In this document: positions 17,438-27,674 of the stretch, piece by piece | Layout of the letters: the number at the start of each line of letters is the position of its first letter | Numbering within the stretch: position 1 is the stretch's first letter | Assembly (NCBI GenBank): GCA_017520935.1 | Contig: JAFXEF010000012.1 | Location: 1 to 35,996, forward strand | Reading direction: 5' to 3' | DNA from: Bacteroidaceae bacterium | GTDB taxonomy: Bacteria; Bacteroidota; Bacteroidia; Bacteroidales; Bacteroidaceae | DNA length: 35,996 nt | Program-made: the position numbers and the translations under genes | Notes under the pieces: generated by a model | Told to the model about the DNA's origin: nothing | What the model saw: the letters and a program-made list of their open reading frames with translations, nothing else | Database searches by the model: none

Positions 17438-20248
17438 ATGAAAACACGCCATATCCTTTCCCTCATATTCTTGTCTCTTACCTTTGCATCGTATGCCCAA
17501 CCGTTACCAATGGACAGTGCCGTTCGACATGGCAAACTCGAAAATGGGCTCACCTACTACATTTGTCCTACGGAAAACCACTCGGGGCAGGCACACTACT
17601 ATATCGTGCAGCGCGTGGGCTCTATCCTTGAAGAGGAGCATCAGCGCGGGCTGGCTCACTTCTTGGAGCACATGGCCTTCAATGGCACCAAGCACTTTCC
17701 TGGCAAACAGCTGATAGGGTACCTCGAAAGCAATGGGGTACAGTTCGGTACCGACATCAATGCCTACACCGCATTTGATGAGACGGTGTATAGTCTGTCA
17801 CGTGTACCTACCCATCGTATGGGATTGGTAGACTCGTGCCTACTGATTCTGCGCGACTGGAGCAATGACATCACACTGACCGCACAGGAAATTGATGCAG
17901 AACGCAAGGTGATACACGAGGAATGGCGCACCAAACGGAATGCCCGCGACCGTATTTACGAGCAGACATTGCCAAAACTGTTCCCCGACAGCAATCGCTA
18001 TGCCTATCGCATGCCTATAGGCCTAATGGAGGTGGTAGATAACTTTCCCCACGAGGCTTTGCGCGACTATTACCGTCAGTGGTACCGACCCGACCTCCAG
18101 GCTGTCATCATTGCAGGAGATGTGGATGCCAATTATGTAGAGAGCCAGATACGCAAACTGTGGAGCGATGTGTCATGCCCTACTGATGCTTCCGAGCGCA
18201 TCTATTACACTGTGCCTGACAATAGTGTGCCCATCGTAGCCGTCGGCACCGACCCCGAGCTCACCTCAGGGATGTTACGTATCAGCTTCAAGTATGATCC
18301 TCTGACAGCAGAGGAGTCAGAATCTGTTCATGGACGGCGCGACGAGTACCTCAGGTCGATGATTATATCTATGCTCACGGCGCGTATTGCCGATATGCAG
18401 CACACCGACAATTCTGCACAGCAGTTTGGTATCAGTTTCTTTGATGGCGACTATTCAATAGCACAAACCAAGAAGGCATTCTCGGTGAAGGCCAATTTCC
18501 GTGGCGATGACTGGGTACCTGCCATGCTGGCTATAGTGCGTGAACTCAAGCAAGCCATGCAGTATGGATTCACTTCCGAAGAGTATGAGCGTGCCAAGCT
18601 ACAGTTGACACCTTGGATAGAAGCCATGGAACGTGGTACATATAACCTATCGGCCAGTATGATGGCCGAGCGTTGCAAAGCCCACTTCCTACGCTATCTA
18701 CCGTTGCTTTCCATGGCTGACGAGGCTAATCTGTACCGTCATCTGCTGGGCTCGGTGACTTTGGACGACATCAACGAACGCTTGGGTCAACTGCTCTACA
18801 CACAAGGTGGCATAGCCATACTGCTGCAGGGACAGAGCCACTCTGACCATCACTGGCCTACCGAAGCGGAGGTGATGGACATATACGGAAAAGGATGGAT
18901 GCAGGAGGTGAACCCCTATAAGATTCCCTCTGCCGAGCCCACTCCCGAGTTGATGCAGGAAAGGCCCGTAGCTGGTAGTATCGTGAAGGAAAAGCAGAAC
19001 AAACAGTATGCGACCCGCGAACTCATGCTCAGCAATGGTGCTCACGTGATTCTCAAACCCATAGAGGGGAGTTCCACACTACGTATCAAAGCTATTAGCC
19101 ACGGAGGAACATCGCTCCTACCCGACAATGAGTACTACAACATCGCCGCCATCAATGCGCTGCCCTCGATGGGAGGACTTGGGCAACTCTCAAACCGTCA
19201 ACTTGGCCTTGCCCTGGAAGGTTCCAGTGCTTCGTACCAGACCAATGTGGGCACACTCATCGAGACCTTTACAGGAGGATGCCTACCTGCCGATACCGAG
19301 CAGATGCTACAGTTGCTCCACCTGCGCTTCACTACCGTGCGTCAAGACTCTGCCGCCTTCATCCGCTGGCAGCAGAATAGACGAAACTCTGTGAGCCAGC
19401 AGATAGCTAACCCGATGGCAATCTTCTCCGACACGCTGCAGAGTACCTTATATGAGCCGCATCCACGCCACCGCAAAGCTTCATTGGCTCTTGCCGATAG
19501 CGTAGATTATGATCACACATGCACCTTGTTCCGTGAACGTTTTGCCAATGCCGCCGACTTCACCTTCATTTTCGTTGGAGCAATGGATGTGGATTCTTTA
19601 CGTCCGCTCATCTGTCAGTACATTGCTTCGCTTCCTGCCAATCCGAAAGTCAAGGAGCGAGCCAATCTCGCAGCACTTCCCCGACTCAGAAAAGGCAAGC
19701 ATGTAACACATCTGCATATACCCGAAGGAGGCCCGGCTACAACTGTCATCTATAACATTCAGGCTCCTGCCCGTTATACCGCCCGCTCCAATGCAGCCAG
19801 TGCTCTTTTGAGCGAGGTGATGAGTACCCTTTGTACTGAGACCCTGCGTGAAAAAGAGGGAGGCACCTATAACGTATCGGTCAATGTGCGCATATCACGT
19901 CAGCCAGTCGAGGAGTTGGCACTTATGTTCAACTTCAACACCAATCCCGAGCAGGCTCAGAGGCTCTTGGATAAGGCGCTTGGCCTTTTGGCACAGGTAG
20001 CCAAAGAAGGACCTCCCACAGTAGCACTTGACAATGCACGGAAATATCTCCTCAAGCGCCACGCGGACTATCAGGCTACTCCAGCTTTCTGGATGGATGC
20101 TCTCACCGACCGTGTACGCTATAACAATGCCGATATACTCACCAATGAAGCTACACTACAGCAAGTGACAGCCAAGGAGGTACAACGTTTGGCACGCAAG
20201 CTCAGCCGTTCAGGTAATACGGCTGAAGTGATACTCAACGGACTATAA
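17438..20248 (+). CDS. M16-family zinc metallopeptidase, exported
   Basis: A 936-residue insulinase/pitrilysin-type peptidase. The signal peptide ends near ASYAQ (residue 21), so it acts in the periplasm or at the surface. The inverted zinc motif HFLEH (His74, Glu77, His78) lies in GLAHFLEHMAFNG, and the third ligand is expected in the ERKVIHEEW segment about 76 residues on. The protein has two homologous M16 halves, the second beginning near RELMLSNGAHVILKP and lacking the zinc motif, as usual. M16 enzymes degrade peptides of moderate size enclosed in their chamber. As the last gene of the SusC/D operon it may trim imported peptides. A 91-nt gap precedes it, with a small hairpin at 17350-17384. 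Confidence 0.93.
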   Translation: MKTRHILSLIFLSLTFASYAQPLPMDSAVRHGKLENGLTYYICPTENHSGQAHYYIVQRVGSILEEEHQRGLAHFLEHMAFNGTKHFPGKQLIGYLESNGVQFGTDINAYTAFDETVYSLSRVPTHRMGLVDSCLLILRDWSNDITLTAQEIDAERKVIHEEWRTKRNARDRIYEQTLPKLFPDSNRYAYRMPIGLMEVVDNFPHEALRDYYRQWYRPDLQAVIIAGDVDANYVESQIRKLWSDVSCPTDASERIYYTVPDNSVPIVAVGTDPELTSGMLRISFKYDPLTAEESESVHGRRDEYLRSMIISMLTARIADMQHTDNSAQQFGISFFDGDYSIAQTKKAFSVKANFRGDDWVPAMLAIVRELKQAMQYGFTSEEYERAKLQLTPWIEAMERGTYNLSASMMAERCKAHFLRYLPLLSMADEANLYRHLLGSVTLDDINERLGQLLYTQGGIAILLQGQSHSDHHWPTEAEVMDIYGKGWMQEVNPYKIPSAEPTPELMQERPVAGSIVKEKQNKQYATRELMLSNGAHVILKPIEGSSTLRIKAISHGGTSLLPDNEYYNIAAINALPSMGGLGQLSNRQLGLALEGSSASYQTNVGTLIETFTGGCLPADTEQMLQLLHLRFTTVRQDSAAFIRWQQNRRNSVSQQIANPMAIFSDTLQSTLYEPHPRHRKASLALADSVDYDHTCTLFRERFANAADFTFIFVGAMDVDSLRPLICQYIASLPANPKVKERANLAALPRLRKGKHVTHLHIPEGGPATTVIYNIQAPARYTARSNAASALLSEVMSTLCTETLREKEGGTYNVSVNVRISRQPVEELALMFNFNTNPEQAQRLLDKALGLLAQVAKEGPPTVALDNARKYLLKRHADYQATPAFWMDALTDRVRYNNADILTNEATLQQVTAKEVQRLARKLSRSGNTAEVILNGL

Positions 20249-20286
20249 TAGCTCCTACATTTTGCTTGATTATCTTTGCCGCAAAA

Positions 20287-20318
20287 CTTGTTGATATCGA
20301 GTATAAACCGTATCTTTG
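20287..20318 (+). promoter_or_regulatory. Promoter for the 107-residue protein gene
   Basis: CTTG (20287-20290), a 20-nt spacer and TATCTTTG (20311-20318) match the Bacteroidota promoter, 59 nt upstream of the ATG. A second TATCTTTG at 20271-20278 lacks a suitably placed -33 element. Confidence 0.6.
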
Positions 20319-20376
20319 CGTTTATAAAGATAATAACAATTTGTAATATATCCCAAACATAAGTATATATACAACT

Positions 20377-20700
20377 ATGTATACCATCAAAACCAACAAG
20401 AGCGGCACACGTAGCATCGAAGTGACCGACGAACACCTTCTCACTATTGACAAGTACCAGCTGTTGAGCGGTATGGTAGACAGCAATGGCATCGTCGACG
20501 AGACTGTACTCGACAAGTTGAAGCTCACCATACGCTCGCTCATCGTATCACAGGACGGAAGCAAGGAGTTGCTCGACCTCTGCATCGATGTCATCTACCA
20601 CAACAACATGAAAGCAATTGGCCTAAGTGCACTTATCGAGCTTTACAAGGAATGGAAAGAAAGACAGGCAGAAGAAGAGACTGCAAGCAAAGAGCCATGA
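20377..20700 (+). CDS. Small protein of unknown function
   Basis: A 107-residue protein without signal peptide or membrane segment. Residues 1-25 look like a short beta hairpin (MYTIKTNKSGTRSIEV) and the rest is helical with a charged C-terminal tail (ELYKEWKERQAEEE). It is not recognised. Its own promoter, codon usage like the neighbours and an open frame up to a natural stop support a real gene. It precedes the radical SAM gene by 58 nt on the same strand and may be cotranscribed with it. Confidence 0.7.
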   Translation: MYTIKTNKSGTRSIEVTDEHLLTIDKYQLLSGMVDSNGIVDETVLDKLKLTIRSLIVSQDGSKELLDLCIDVIYHNNMKAIGLSALIELYKEWKERQAEEETASKEP

Positions 20701-20758
20701 GCGTATACCGTTGACCGTCAACTTCAGTTGCCTTTAACAGTCCTTTAATACCTATTAT

Positions 20759-22648
20759 ATGAGTGTAGCCTACCAACTGACCGACTTTCTCCCCACTACG
20801 CGCAAGGAGATGGAGTTGCGCGGATGGGACGAGGTAGATGTGGTGCTCTTCTCGGGCGATGCCTATATAGACCACCCCTCATTCGGCGCTGCCGTAATAG
20901 GACGCATACTCGAAGCCGAGGGATTGCGCGTGGCTATCGTACCGCAACCCAACTGGCGTGATGACCTGCGCGACTTCCGCAAGATGGGTCGCCCTCGTCT
21001 CTTCTTCGGTGTCACTGCCGGATGTATGGACTCAATGGTCAACAAGTATACTGCTGGCAAGCGCCTGCGTTCCGAAGATGCCTATACTCCTGACGGTCGA
21101 CACGACCTACGCCCCGAATACCCCTCTATCATATACTCTCAGATACTCAAGCAACTATATCCCGATGTACCCATCGTACTGGGTGGCATCGAGGCCTCCA
21201 TGCGCCGCCTCACCCACTACGATTACTGGCAAGACAGCCTGCGCTGCAGTATTCTCTGCGACAGCGGTGCCGACATACTCGTGTATGGTATGGGCGAAAA
21301 GCCGATAGTCTCAATTGCGAAGCTATTGAGACAAATTGAATATGAAAAACTGAAAATTGAAAGCCATAACCAGCCGAAGGATTATTTTCAATTTTCAAAT
21401 TCCAGTTTTCAATTAAAGGACATTCCCCAGACCGCCTATCTCTGCCGCAAGGAAGAAATACCGGGTGGCATCACCGAGGCCGACATCGTACTGCACAGCC
21501 ACAGCGAGTGCCTTCACGACAAACGTGCCCAGGCAGCCAACTTCCGCCACATCGAAGAGGAGTCAAACAAGTTGCACGCCTCGCGCCTCATACAGGAGGT
21601 TGAGGGACGCTACGTGGTAGTCAATGCCCCCTACCCGCCTATGACGACGGAGGAACTGGACCACTCGTTCGACCTACCCTACACACGCCTCCCCCACCCT
21701 CGCTACAAGGGCAAGCGCATCCCTGCCTACGACATGATAAAGCACTCGGTAAACATCCACCGCGGTTGCTTCGGCGGATGTGCCTTCTGTACCATCTCGG
21801 CTCATCAAGGCAAGTTTATTGTGAGCCGCAGCAAGGAGAGCATATTAAAGGAGGTGAAGGCCATTGCAGCACTGCCCGACTTCAAGGGATACTTGAGCGA
21901 TCTCGGAGGTCCCTCGGCCAACATGTACCGCATGGGGGGTAAAAATGCCGACAAGTGTGCCCGATGCAAGCGCCCCTCGTGCATACACCCAAAGGTGTGT
22001 CCCAATCTCAACACAGATCACCGCCCCCTGCTCGACATCTACCGTGCCGTAGACGCATTGCCCGAAGTGAAGAAGAGCTTCATCGGTAGCGGCGTACGCT
22101 ACGACCTCCTACAGCACCGCACCGATGACGAGACCGTCAACCATGCCGCTGCAGAGTACACCCGCGAACTCATCACCCGCCATGTGAGCGGACGCCTCAA
22201 GGTAGCCCCCGAGCATACCTCCGATGCCGTGTTGCAAGTGATGAGGAAACCCTCGTTCAGCCAATTCGAGCAGTTCAAGCGCACCTTCGACCGCATCAAC
22301 CGCGAGGAGGGTCTACGCCAGCAGATTATCCCCTACTTCATCAGCAGCCACCCTGGATGCACCGCCGAAGACATGGCCGAGCTGGCCGTGCTCACCAAGC
22401 GTATGGATTTCCACCTTGAACAGGTGCAGGACTTCACCCCCACCCCCATGACCATGAGCACCGAAGCCTGGTACACCGGCCTTCACCCCTACACCCTGCA
22501 ACCCATCTACAGCGCCCGCTCCCCGCGCGACAAGCAGGTCCAGCGCCAGTTCTTCTTCTGGTACAAGCCTGACATGCGCCGTGCCATCATGGACGAGTTG
22601 CGCCGTATAGGCCGCCGCGACCTCATAGACAAGCTCTTCGGACGATAG
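20759..22648 (+). CDS. YgiQ-family radical SAM protein with in-frame repeat insertion
   Basis: A 629-residue protein with the YgiQ layout: an N-terminal cobalamin-binding-like domain (about 1-190, with VVLFSGDAYIDHPSFG and VLGGIEASMRRLTHYDYWQD), a radical SAM core with CxxxCxxC at Cys337, Cys341 and Cys344 (RGCFGGCAFC), and a second Cys cluster (CARCKRPSCIHPKVC, about 400-414). The function of the family is not established. Residues about 192-219 (QIEYEKLKIESH through FSNSSFQL) come from an imperfect palindrome and interrupt the usual loop before DIPQTAYLCRK. The frame is kept and the cluster ligands are intact. A hairpin follows the stop. Confidence 0.9.
   Translation: MSVAYQLTDFLPTTRKEMELRGWDEVDVVLFSGDAYIDHPSFGAAVIGRILEAEGLRVAIVPQPNWRDDLRDFRKMGRPRLFFGVTAGCMDSMVNKYTAGKRLRSEDAYTPDGRHDLRPEYPSIIYSQILKQLYPDVPIVLGGIEASMRRLTHYDYWQDSLRCSILCDSGADILVYGMGEKPIVSIAKLLRQIEYEKLKIESHNQPKDYFQFSNSSFQLKDIPQTAYLCRKEEIPGGITEADIVLHSHSECLHDKRAQAANFRHIEEESNKLHASRLIQEVEGRYVVVNAPYPPMTTEELDHSFDLPYTRLPHPRYKGKRIPAYDMIKHSVNIHRGCFGGCAFCTISAHQGKFIVSRSKESILKEVKAIAALPDFKGYLSDLGGPSANMYRMGGKNADKCARCKRPSCIHPKVCPNLNTDHRPLLDIYRAVDALPEVKKSFIGSGVRYDLLQHRTDDETVNHAAAEYTRELITRHVSGRLKVAPEHTSDAVLQVMRKPSFSQFEQFKRTFDRINREEGLRQQIIPYFISSHPGCTAEDMAELAVLTKRMDFHLEQVQDFTPTPMTMSTEAWYTGLHPYTLQPIYSARSPRDKQVQRQFFFWYKPDMRRAIMDELRRIGRRDLIDKLFGR
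21334..21414. repeat. Palindromic insertion inside the ygiQ-like gene
   Basis: Arms 21334-21362 and 21386-21414 are inverted copies matching at 22 of 29 positions, with 12 of 12 at the inner end, around a 23-nt loop. The arms contain AATTGAAAA-type sequence. The same TTCCAGTTTTCAATTAA string occurs in the intergenic stretch at about 23334-23350, so it is a dispersed element. Confidence 0.75.
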
Positions 22649-22661
22649 GAACAGACATCTT

Positions 22662-22693
22662 TTGACATAACGCCGACTTCTCGGCAAAGTCAA
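22662..22693 (+). terminator. Hairpin after the ygiQ-like gene
   Basis: TTGAC (22662-22666) pairs with GTCAA (22689-22693), and inside it GCCGA-CTTC-TCGGC forms a 5-bp stem with a CTTC tetraloop. It lies 14 nt after the stop codon. Only a short T-stretch follows, so termination is likely but not certain. Confidence 0.45.
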
Positions 22694-22777
22694 TTTATAG
22701 GATTCACCTTAAAAAACATAGCTTAACCAAACAAATCATAAGAGCAAGTGTTACTTCATTGCTATTAACCTAAAACA

Positions 22778-23281
22778 ATGGAGAAGACAATGAAGAAAAC
22801 GCTTACCTTGGCGGCTATCGTATGCCTGGCCGCATTTGCCGTGTCGTGCGGCAACAAGAAGAGAGTAGAGCCAGCTGTTGCCATAGAGGCCTATAGCGAC
22901 AGCATCTATATGATCAACGACTCTACCGTTGGTGACCTGCAAACCTACGTGTACGAGGGCGTGCTGCCTACCGATGCAGGCATCCCCGCCAACTACGTGC
23001 TCACCATCAATAGCTATGGACTCAATGCCGACGGCACCTACAGCCTCACCGAGAGCTATACCGAGACCAACGGGAAAGTGAGTACCAATTACGATGAGGG
23101 GCAGAAGATAGTGATGGTGGGCATACCCAACGACTCAACAGCTGTCGTGTATGAACTCGTCTCATACAGCAATCGCCCCAAGATGCGCCTCGTGGCCGAG
23201 GGCGACAGCGCCCTGCATAAGGTGGACAAAGAACTGAAACGTGTGTCGCAGAATGTAAAACATAAGCTGCACAGGAAGTAA
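22778..23281 (+). CDS. NlpE-like small lipoprotein
   Basis: A 167-residue lipoprotein with lipobox AVSC (Cys24 from this start; an ATG at 22790 is the more usual MKK start). The middle part, YEGVLPTDAGIP and then LNADGTYSLTESYTE, resembles the N-terminal beta-barrel of NlpE, an envelope stress and copper-related lipoprotein, but lacks the CxxC of the E. coli protein. The C-terminus is basic and helical (VDKELKRVSQNVKHKLHRK). It is the first of three envelope genes in a row (22778-24675). The stress-sensing role is inferred from the fold only. Confidence 0.7.
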   Translation: MEKTMKKTLTLAAIVCLAAFAVSCGNKKRVEPAVAIEAYSDSIYMINDSTVGDLQTYVYEGVLPTDAGIPANYVLTINSYGLNADGTYSLTESYTETNGKVSTNYDEGQKIVMVGIPNDSTAVVYELVSYSNRPKMRLVAEGDSALHKVDKELKRVSQNVKHKLHRK

Positions 23282-23288
23282 GCCTCTT

Positions 23289-23352
23289 TTAATTCTGAAT
23301 ACTGAATTCTGAATTTCTATCCGGATGATTTAATTTCCAGTTTTCAATTAAT
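23289..23352. repeat. AT-rich repeat between envelope genes
   Basis: The stretch contains TTCTGAATACTGAATTCTGAATT and a TTCCAGTTTTCAATTAA string also present in the insertion inside the ygiQ-like gene. It has no coding potential and lies 24 nt before the DUF4136 gene. Confidence 0.5.
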
Positions 23353-23375
23353 GATAACCCTAAACCCTTAATCTT

Positions 23376-24014
23376 ATGAGAAAAGTAATTCCAATGCTCT
23401 TTGCAGCAGCGCTTCTCGCGACCGCTTGCGAGAAGACCCCTGACACGGGCAACCTCGATGACGACTACTTGGTGTATACCAACTATGATGACGACACCAA
23501 TTTTGCCAAGTTCACGACCTTCTACGTGCCCGACAGCGTACTCATCATCGACAACAGTTCCAACAAGCCCAAGTATCTTTATGGTACACCTGCCTCGGAC
23601 ATCATCATCGCAAGTTACGTAAAGGGTATGGAGAGTGCCGGCTACGTGCGTACGCTCGACAAGTCTGAGGCAGATCTCGGCCTGCAGGTGAGCTACGTGG
23701 AGGAGACCTACAAGTTCCGCTATTACAACAACTACCCTTGGTGGTACGGATACCCTTGGTACTGGAACTTCAGCTACTGGGGCGACTGGGGCGGATGGCA
23801 TTGGCCCTACGACATCACCTACTCCTACTCTACTGGATCTCTGCTGGGCGAACTTGTAGACCTTACCCTGCCCGAGGGCACCTCGAAGCAACTCAAGGTG
23901 GTATGGAGCAGCTATATCAGCGGTCTGCTCAATGGCGATGGCTCGCTCAACACCACTGAGGTGACACAATCCATCGGCCAAGCCTTCAGCCAATCAGCCT
24001 ATCTGAAGAAATGA
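23376..24014 (+). CDS. DUF4136 lipoprotein
   Basis: A 212-residue lipoprotein with lipobox ATAC (Cys18). The domain beginning FAKFTTFYVPDSV, with the motif SAGYVRTLDKSEADLGLQVSY, matches DUF4136, a small alpha/beta domain of envelope lipoproteins with unknown function. A striking aromatic run (about residues 118-148, YYNNYPWWYGYPWYW and then WGDWGGWHWPYD) sits in the middle and could be a surface or membrane-contact loop. The C-terminus has the family's WSSYISGLLNG and SIGQAFSQ helices. It lies between the NlpE-like lipoprotein and the small barrel and is probably cotranscribed with the barrel (37-nt gap). Confidence 0.85.
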   Translation: MRKVIPMLFAAALLATACEKTPDTGNLDDDYLVYTNYDDDTNFAKFTTFYVPDSVLIIDNSSNKPKYLYGTPASDIIIASYVKGMESAGYVRTLDKSEADLGLQVSYVEETYKFRYYNNYPWWYGYPWYWNFSYWGDWGGWHWPYDITYSYSTGSLLGELVDLTLPEGTSKQLKVVWSSYISGLLNGDGSLNTTEVTQSIGQAFSQSAYLKK

Positions 24015-24051
24015 GAATGCCAAAGACCCAAGAACCAAAAATTTAACCAAT

Positions 24052-24675
24052 ATGAAAACTCTAAAGAAATATTCTATCCGTCTGGCTGCTGCAGTAGCCC
24101 TCATCGCAGGATTCAGCATGCCGGCAAGGTCACAGGTGTCGCTCGATGCGTACTACAACGTGGACTGGCAATTCAACATCCCCATCAACAAGTTTGCCGA
24201 CAAGGCCAGCGGCTGGGGCATGAACTTCGATGCCGGCTGGTACCTCACTCCAGACTTTGCAGTAGGTGCCTTCCTCAACTACCATACCAACAACCAGTAT
24301 GTAGACCGCAGCGTAGTGAACCTCACGCATGAGACGGCCGTGTATACCGACCAGCAGCGCTCGCTCTATCAGCTCCCCTTCGGTGTCACCGCCCTATACC
24401 GCATTATCGAGTCGGACTGGCAGCCCTACGTGGCGCTGAAGCTGGGTGCCGAGTATGCCCACATGTCATCGTACTACTATATATACAAGTCGTCGGAAGA
24501 TACATGGGGATTCTATATGTCACCCGAAATCGGTGTGCGCTGGTATCCTTGGGCTAACGGCATGGGTCTGCACGCTGCAGCCTACTACAGCTTCTCTACG
24601 AACAAAGGCACCGTGATGGGACAGGACATGGAAACCCCTGGGAACTTCGGATTTCGTGTGGGTTTAGCTTTCTAA
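24052..24675 (+). CDS. Small outer-membrane beta-barrel protein
   Basis: A 207-residue protein. The signal peptide (MKTLKKYSIRLAAAVALIAG, cut near PARSQ, residue 28) is followed by alternating beta strands rich in Tyr, Phe and Trp. These include WGMNFDAGWYLTPDFAVGAFLNYHT, which marks an 8-stranded barrel of the OmpX/outer-membrane-beta-barrel type, and the chain ends in FRVGLAF with a terminal Phe as barrels do. The function is unknown; such proteins are often structural or adhesive. A strong hairpin follows. Confidence 0.8.
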   Translation: MKTLKKYSIRLAAAVALIAGFSMPARSQVSLDAYYNVDWQFNIPINKFADKASGWGMNFDAGWYLTPDFAVGAFLNYHTNNQYVDRSVVNLTHETAVYTDQQRSLYQLPFGVTALYRIIESDWQPYVALKLGAEYAHMSSYYYIYKSSEDTWGFYMSPEIGVRWYPWANGMGLHAAAYYSFSTNKGTVMGQDMETPGNFGFRVGLAF

Positions 24676-24704
24676 TAGCCGCAGCACATACTATAAAGCA
24701 CCAG

Positions 24705-24743
24705 AATATTGGCAGTTGAGGCTTGCTCTCGACTGCCAATATT
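24705..24743 (+). terminator. Terminator hairpin after the barrel gene
   Basis: A 16-bp stem, 24705-24720 with 24728-24743, includes one G-U pair and has a 7-nt loop. A TTTG follows rather than a long T-run, and this TTTG also serves as the -33 element of the next promoter. Confidence 0.75.
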
Positions 24744-24774
24744 TGTCATAATCAAAAAAAATGCATTATCTTTG
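24742..24774 (+). promoter_or_regulatory. Promoter of the ABC-F gene
   Basis: TTTG (24742-24745), a 21-nt spacer and TATCTTTG (24767-24774) match the Bacteroidota promoter. Transcription would start near 24781, leaving a leader of about 170 nt before the TTG start. The leader holds a possible 24-codon ORF (24830-24904) and an AT-rich repeat-like stretch (24912-24945). Confidence 0.7.
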
Positions 24775-24950
24775 CAAAGAAATAAAGCACGACATTTGCC
24801 CGCACATCTTCTGAGATGACTGTAAGTACATGAAAAACACCTATGGGCCATCAGGAAGGCGTTGCGGGTTTTCAGTGCGTAGAGTTTTATGGGTTAGAAT
24901 TTAGAGTCAAAGCCTTGTTTTTATTTTTAACTTTTAATTTTTAGTTAACA

Positions 24951-26591
<1,641 letters not shown>

Positions 26592-26901
26592 GGTGCCCCA
26601 GCAAAAAAAGAAGTTATGTGGGGATGAGCCTATTCCCAATGAATAAAGATTATATGAGTAAAATAAGAGGGTGTGCATTCTATGTTTTTATGCAAATAAA
26701 AAATTGACTTTTCTCTTGAAAGATCATGTTTTCTCCCATAAATGCACATTCCGCCTGATTTGGAGGTAATATATTTGAATTATCATCGATAAAAGGAGTT
26801 ACTTTCATGTTCTGCATGACGGGCATGTCATACAGATAAAGAGCGGTGGACATTTTTGTCCGCCGCCCTTGCCACATAGGTTTTTGCTCTTCTACCGTCC
26901 A
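26592..26901. other. Intergenic region between the ABC-F gene and the AT-rich operon
   Basis: A small hairpin GGGCAC/GTGCCC (26582-26598) overlaps the ABC-F stop codon. The rest is AT-rich. A minus-strand open frame at 26680-26877 has no recognisable similarity and no clear promoter, and the minus-strand terminator of the barrel gene falls inside it near its 5' end. No gene is called here. Confidence 0.5.
26843..26866 (-). terminator. Terminator of the three-gene AT-rich operon
   Basis: GCGGTGGACA (26843-26852) pairs with TGTCCGCCGC (26857-26866), ten pairs with one G-U, around a four-base loop. It lies 36 nt after the barrel stop codon on the minus strand. Only a weak T-stretch (TCTTTAT) follows. 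Confidence 0.6.
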
Positions 26902-27627
26902 TTAGAAATAGACGTTAAAAAGCACTTCGCTATATGTCGCCCATGCATTAGCTTTAGCTACAATACGGGAATAGTTCTGACCTACAATGTAGCTGTTATC
27001 CTGCGTTTCATTCCTTGAGGCAGATCTTATAGTCTGCATGGCAGTTTGGAGACTCAGATTTGCCTCAATGGATATATTTCGACTCATATAATACTCAACA
27101 CCAACAGAAGCGGCAAAGCCCAAAGCATTTACTACAGGAAAGGAGGTGCTGCTCGTTATCTCATTCTCCTCATCTGTATCGGCGACAGTGCTGTTTCCTC
27201 TTATATATTTTATCATAGCACCTATTGAGGGTTGCAGGCGTTTCCCTGGACGAAGAAGGTAATTTCCTCCTACAAAGACTTTCCAGTCGTTATCTTTCTC
27301 GAGGTTCGTCATTGTCACCTTTTCTACATCATTGGCGTCTTCATACGAAAAAATCTTTGTTCTTTGATTGTTTATATACAAGCCGCCCAGAACAACCCAA
27401 TTGTTGGTTACGAAGTACTTTCCATAAAGAGTGCTTCCCAGCCCATAGAACGAGTTGCTGGTACTTCCATTGAACATATTACCCACGAAATCGAGTACAG
27501 GAGTGGCTCCTACGCCAATGGCAAAACCTCCCTTCTTACTACCATAATAAACATTCTCTGTCTGTGCATTCACTGCATTGATTGCCATAACGCTGCATAC
27601 CAATGCCATCATAAGATTCTTTTTCAT
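26902..27627 (-). CDS. Outer-membrane beta-barrel protein, last gene of AT-rich operon
   Basis: A 241-residue protein with a signal peptide ending NAVNAQ (residue 22). The mature chain is all-beta with amphipathic strands (GGFAIGVGATPVLDFVGN, YFVTNNWVVLGGLYIN, AASVGVEYYMSRNISIEANLSL) and ends in EVLFNVYF, with a terminal Phe, as outer-membrane barrels do. It resembles the general OMP beta-barrel families of Bacteroidota; the substrate or function is unknown. It follows the WG-repeat gene by 47 nt on the same strand. Confidence 0.75.
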   Translation of the reverse strand: MKKNLMMALVCSVMAINAVNAQTENVYYGSKKGGFAIGVGATPVLDFVGNMFNGSTSNSFYGLGSTLYGKYFVTNNWVVLGGLYINNQRTKIFSYEDANDVEKVTMTNLEKDNDWKVFVGGNYLLRPGKRLQPSIGAMIKYIRGNSTVADTDEENEITSSTSFPVVNALGFAASVGVEYYMSRNISIEANLSLQTAMQTIRSASRNETQDNSYIVGQNYSRIVAKANAWATYSEVLFNVYF

Positions 27628-27674
27628 AAATTAATAGATTTGTAAAAAGTTAATAATATAAAGTTCTGTTTTTA

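Noticed and set aside
26680..26877. 65-codon minus-strand frame between the ABC-F gene and the barrel gene
   Set aside because: No similarity, no promoter, and a terminator hairpin falls near its 5' end.
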